Assembly: GCF_014851585.1 (NCBI RefSeq) | Contig: NZ_JACVAB010000009.1 | Coordinates: 1-64,000 of the forward strand | Reading direction: 5' to 3' | DNA: 64,000 nt | DNA from: Agrobacterium sp. AGB01 | Lineage (GTDB): Bacteria; Pseudomonadota; Alphaproteobacteria; Rhizobiales; Rhizobiaceae | Shown here: piece after piece, positions 61,744 to 64,000 of the stretch | Numbering within the stretch: position 1 is the first letter of the stretch | How the letters are laid out: each line of letters begins with the position of its first letter | Made by a program: the position numbers and the translations under genes | Notes under the pieces: generated by a model | Seen by the model: the letters and a program-made list of their open reading frames with translations, nothing else | Told to the model about the DNA's origin: nothing | The model's database searches: none

Positions 61744-62961
61744 TTACTGGCCAGAAGTTGCCGGGGCCGGCGTTGCTGGTGTTGACGTTGCCGCGTCTTG
61801 CGGCTGCTCGGCTTGGTTTTCGCTGGCGACCCATGGTTCAGGCACCACCTTGCTGTCCGGCTGCACCTTCTGCACACCATCGACCACGATCTTTTCACCG
61901 GCCTTCAGGCCACTCTCGACCACCCATTCCTGACCGGTCGCCTGACCCAGTTCGACAACGCGCACCTTGGCGGTATCATCACCTTCGATGACATAAACCT
62001 GCGCCTTGCCATCCTGGCTGCGCACCACCGCACGCTGCGGCACGGTAATGGCGTCCTGCCTGACGGCCTGTTCAACCTTTACCCGCACATACATGCCCGG
62101 CAGAAGGTCACCATTCGGGTTGGGAAATTCAGCGCGCAGCGTGACCTGTCCGGTGGTGGAATCGACATTGGCACTGGAAAACAGCAGCTTGCCCTTTTCG
62201 CCATAGACATCGCCGCCATCAAAAACCAGCTCGACGCTGGCCTGTCCCGGTGCCGGGCTTTCAAGGCGGCCGTCATTGACGGCACGGCGCAGCGCCAGCA
62301 GGTCCTGTGCCGACTGGGTAAAGTCGGCGTAAACCGGGTCGATCTGCTGGATAAGGGCGAGGCTGGATGTGCCATCCGCCGTCACCAACGCACCTTCGGT
62401 GACAAGTGCGCCACCGATGATTCCGCTGATTGGCGCGCGCACTTCGGTATATTCAAGATTGATCTTGGCTTCGTCCAGTGCTGCCTGCTGCAGCGCGACG
62501 TCTGCTTCTGCCTGCGCCAGATTGACGGATGCGGTGTCATAATCAATGCCGCTGGCTACATTGCGTTCACGCAGTGTCGTCTGGCGGGCCAGTTGAACCT
62601 TGGCATTGTCTCGGGTTGCCTCGGCGCGGCGCAACGAGGCTTCAGCACTGGCGACCCGTACGCGGAACAATTTCGGGTCGATACGGTAAAGAACATCGTC
62701 CTGTTTGACGAAGGTTCCCTGTTCAAAAACGCGTTCCTGCAAAATACCGGAAACACGGGCCCGCACTTCCGAAACGCGGGTTGCGGCCACACGGCCGGGC
62801 AACTCGTTGATGACGGGAATGGGGTGCGCCTGCAGCTCAAGCACAGCAACGGCCGGCGGCGGCATGCCTTCCTGCGCCAGTGTACTGGTTGCGGTCAGGG
62901 CCAAAAGAGAAGTGGCAATAAGGCACGCCTTCAGGCGCGGCAAATATATGCTGCGGTACAT
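61744..62961 (-). CDS. RND efflux periplasmic adaptor (BepD-like)
   Basis: A 405-residue membrane fusion protein that joins the RND pump to the outer-membrane channel. It has a signal sequence (LKACLIATSLLALTATSTLA), the split lipoyl halves (VSEVRARVSGILQERVFEQG and VRAPISGIIGGALVTEG), a helical hairpin rich in alanine between them, and beta-barrel and membrane-proximal domains. An acidic, proline-rich tail ends the protein. It precedes the pump gene and follows the TetR gene by 43 bp, matching bepR-bepD-bepE of Brucella. Confidence 0.93.
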   Translation of the reverse strand: MYRSIYLPRLKACLIATSLLALTATSTLAQEGMPPPAVAVLELQAHPIPVINELPGRVAATRVSEVRARVSGILQERVFEQGTFVKQDDVLYRIDPKLFRVRVASAEASLRRAEATRDNAKVQLARQTTLRERNVASGIDYDTASVNLAQAEADVALQQAALDEAKINLEYTEVRAPISGIIGGALVTEGALVTADGTSSLALIQQIDPVYADFTQSAQDLLALRRAVNDGRLESPAPGQASVELVFDGGDVYGEKGKLLFSSANVDSTTGQVTLRAEFPNPNGDLLPGMYVRVKVEQAVRQDAITVPQRAVVRSQDGKAQVYVIEGDDTAKVRVVELGQATGQEWVVESGLKAGEKIVVDGVQKVQPDSKVVPEPWVASENQAEQPQDAATSTPATPAPATSGQ

Positions 62962-63004
62962 AGTGGTTCCTTTAAATATCGGGATCAGGCCTTAAGGCCC
63001 AAAA

Positions 63005-63562
63005 TTACGTCTGATCGGGATAGGATGTGTAAATCGTTCGCACACCTTCAAGGATCTTGATCTGGTCTTCCGGGCTCCATTGGTAAAAGCCAAACAGCTC
63101 GGTGACGAAAAAGCCGCACAAAGCGAGATAGGACATTAGCGCCGCATGTGGTTTTGGTCCGTCAGCCATCGCCTTGATGTCGGTCAGCGTCCACTCGCGC
63201 ATCTGCCGCTGCAGTTTTTCTTCTGAGGAGACTGACGCGCACACTGCAAGGGCAACCGCACGCTCCGTGTCATCGACCACCCGTGATGCAGCGTTGATGC
63301 GCCCATACAGTTCCGGGTGAGGGGTGTCCGCCGCCGCCTCAACAGCAGCAGACTGCCGTTCCAGCTCCATATTCATCCGGCGATCGATCAGTGCTTCCAG
63401 CAGTGCGCTTTTCGACTTGTGGTCATACACCACGGTCGATTTGCTGACGCCAGCTTCCTGCGCAACCGCATCAATGGACAGGCCGGCTGCGCCAAGCCTC
63501 ACGACGACACGCTCAGCGGCATCGAGAATATCGTCCTTCATGATTTTTCTGGTGCGACCCAC
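63005..63562 (-). CDS. TetR-family repressor of the RND pump (BepR-like)
   Basis: A 185-residue regulator with an N-terminal TetR helix-turn-helix (LSIDAVAQEAGVSKSTVVYDHKS) at about residues 28-50 and a helical ligand-binding domain that includes a TetR_C-like region. It is first in the operon with the adaptor and pump, so it probably represses all three, released by a pump substrate. Two inverted-repeat sites lie 30-78 bp upstream. Start at the ATG 63562. Confidence 0.9.
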   Translation of the reverse strand: MGRTRKIMKDDILDAAERVVVRLGAAGLSIDAVAQEAGVSKSTVVYDHKSKSALLEALIDRRMNMELERQSAAVEAAADTPHPELYGRINAASRVVDDTERAVALAVCASVSSEEKLQRQMREWTLTDIKAMADGPKPHAALMSYLALCGFFVTELFGFYQWSPEDQIKILEGVRTIYTSYPDQT

Positions 63563-63591
63563 AGCGCTCTCCGGATTGTTGTGGGTTTTGA

Positions 63592-63640
63592 TTTACGAAC
63601 GATCGTATTTAAAAGCAATAGAAAAACGACCGTTCGTAAA
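63592..63640. promoter_or_regulatory. candidate TetR operator pair
   Basis: TTTACGAACGATCGTATTTA (63592-63611, core ACGATCGT) and AACGACCGTTCGTAAA (63625-63640) are related, imperfect dyads built on ACGA/TCGT. They lie between the repressor gene and the divergent acyltransferase gene, so either could be controlled. Confidence 0.55.
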
Positions 63641-63801
63641 AAAATTATCATCTGTCACTGTGGTGGTTCGGTGATTACCTGCCCGAGGCTGCTGTAGATT
63701 CCAGTGCTGATCTGCAAGTTGCGGTATTCTTGGTGTTGATTGAATTTGCAATCCTTGCGTGCTACGGCGATAATTTTTTTGTGCGCTGGATTCAAACAAG
63801 A

Positions 63802-64000
63802 ATGAATGAACGACTTCAATTGGACTTTCTGACGGGGATGAGGGGCTATGCAGCTCTGGGTGTAGTGCTGTTCCATATTTTCGCAATATTCACTCCCAAC
63901 ATTCACCCGGCTGTTATGGACATTCTTATTCTGGGGCCAAAAGGGGTCATTGTTTTCTTCGTCTTGTCCGCATTTACGATAGCACTGTCGCTAGACGGTC
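63802..64000 (+). CDS. acyltransferase 3 (OafA/YrhL) family protein, 5' part
   Basis: The first 66 residues of a gene cut by the window end. MNERLQLDFLTGMRGYAALG and VVLFHIF match the opening of the acyltransferase-3 family, where the arginine and the histidine in helix 1 are conserved, and a second membrane helix (GPKGVIVFFVLSAFTIALSL) follows. These proteins acetylate or succinylate envelope sugars. The gene is divergent from the TetR/RND operon. Confidence 0.8.
   Translation, partial: MNERLQLDFLTGMRGYAALGVVLFHIFAIFTPNIHPAVMDILILGPKGVIVFFVLSAFTIALSLDG

Noticed and set aside
1-64000. CRISPR arrays, rRNA genes and complete insertion sequences
   Set aside because: No regularly spaced repeats, no rRNA sequence and no transposase gene were found.

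Overview
The window reads as chromosomal DNA of an alphaproteobacterium of the order Hyphomicrobiales, most likely the Brucellaceae (Brucella/Ochrobactrum/Pseudochrobactrum group) or a close relative. Evidence: the purC-purS-purQ-purL-bolA-grxD neighbourhood, a DUF1476 F1-ATPase zeta protein, a LexA gene with a GTTC-N7-GTTC SOS box, a BepRDE-like RND pump, a PagL-like lipid A deacylase of the Brucella type and many short palindromic intergenic elements. No species call is possible from sequence reading alone.

Layout. 0-9.9 kb: gltA, comEC, lexA, a HerA-like ATPase, a TerC-family membrane protein and rpsD. 10.1-13.5 kb: a three-gene glycolipid cassette (GT39-like transferase, DPMS/ArnC-like GT2, YdjC/ChbG-type deacetylase) whose logic matches the Francisella FlmK/FlmF2/NaxD lipid A pathway. 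13.7-20.1 kb: glutaminase, TtcA, two tandem inositol-monophosphatase paralogues, a Bcr/CflA MFS pump, CGFS glutaredoxin, a basic protein and BolA. 20.1-28.9 kb: purL, then PagL-like deacylase, MocR regulator divergent from a DUF1127 protein, a lipoprotein, then purQ-purS-purC and the zeta subunit. 28.9-31.5 kb: a PAS-GGDEF-EAL protein.

32-41.5 kb starts at a tRNA-Ser(TGA) gene and is a mosaic accessory region: two inverted csbD genes, DUF3597, a nuclease/acetyltransferase chimera with a broken tail, two frameshifted small genes, a cold-shock block (cspA, a conserved small protein, rpsU, another small protein), a GIY-YIG protein, a low-GC membrane protein and an inverted partial copy of the tRNA-Ser 3' end. 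No integrase is visible.

41.5-47.5 kb is housekeeping again (RBBP9-like hydrolase, purB, DUF2259, rpe, a periplasmic binding protein, a flavin reductase). 47.9-55.8 kb is a compact phage-derived element: GH108 endolysin, CHC2-Toprim-SF3 primase-helicase, small coupled genes, a HNH-derived/winged-helix protein, a Cro/CI-type repressor and a three-gene holin-like block, but no integrase, terminase, capsid or tail genes. A 17-bp dyad (GTTGYGATTATNNCAAC type) recurs at its promoters and defines a probable single-repressor regulon. 55.9-58.1 kb is a DUF350-DUF1190-glutathionylspermidine-synthase-like cassette equivalent to E. coli yjfLMC. 58.6-63.6 kb is a TetR-regulated RND pump, and the window ends inside an acyltransferase-3 gene.

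Two families of palindromic repeats (about 115 bp and about 85-130 bp) are scattered between genes. One sits between two identical copies of a terminator, and a near-identical pair brackets one gene in the phage element.
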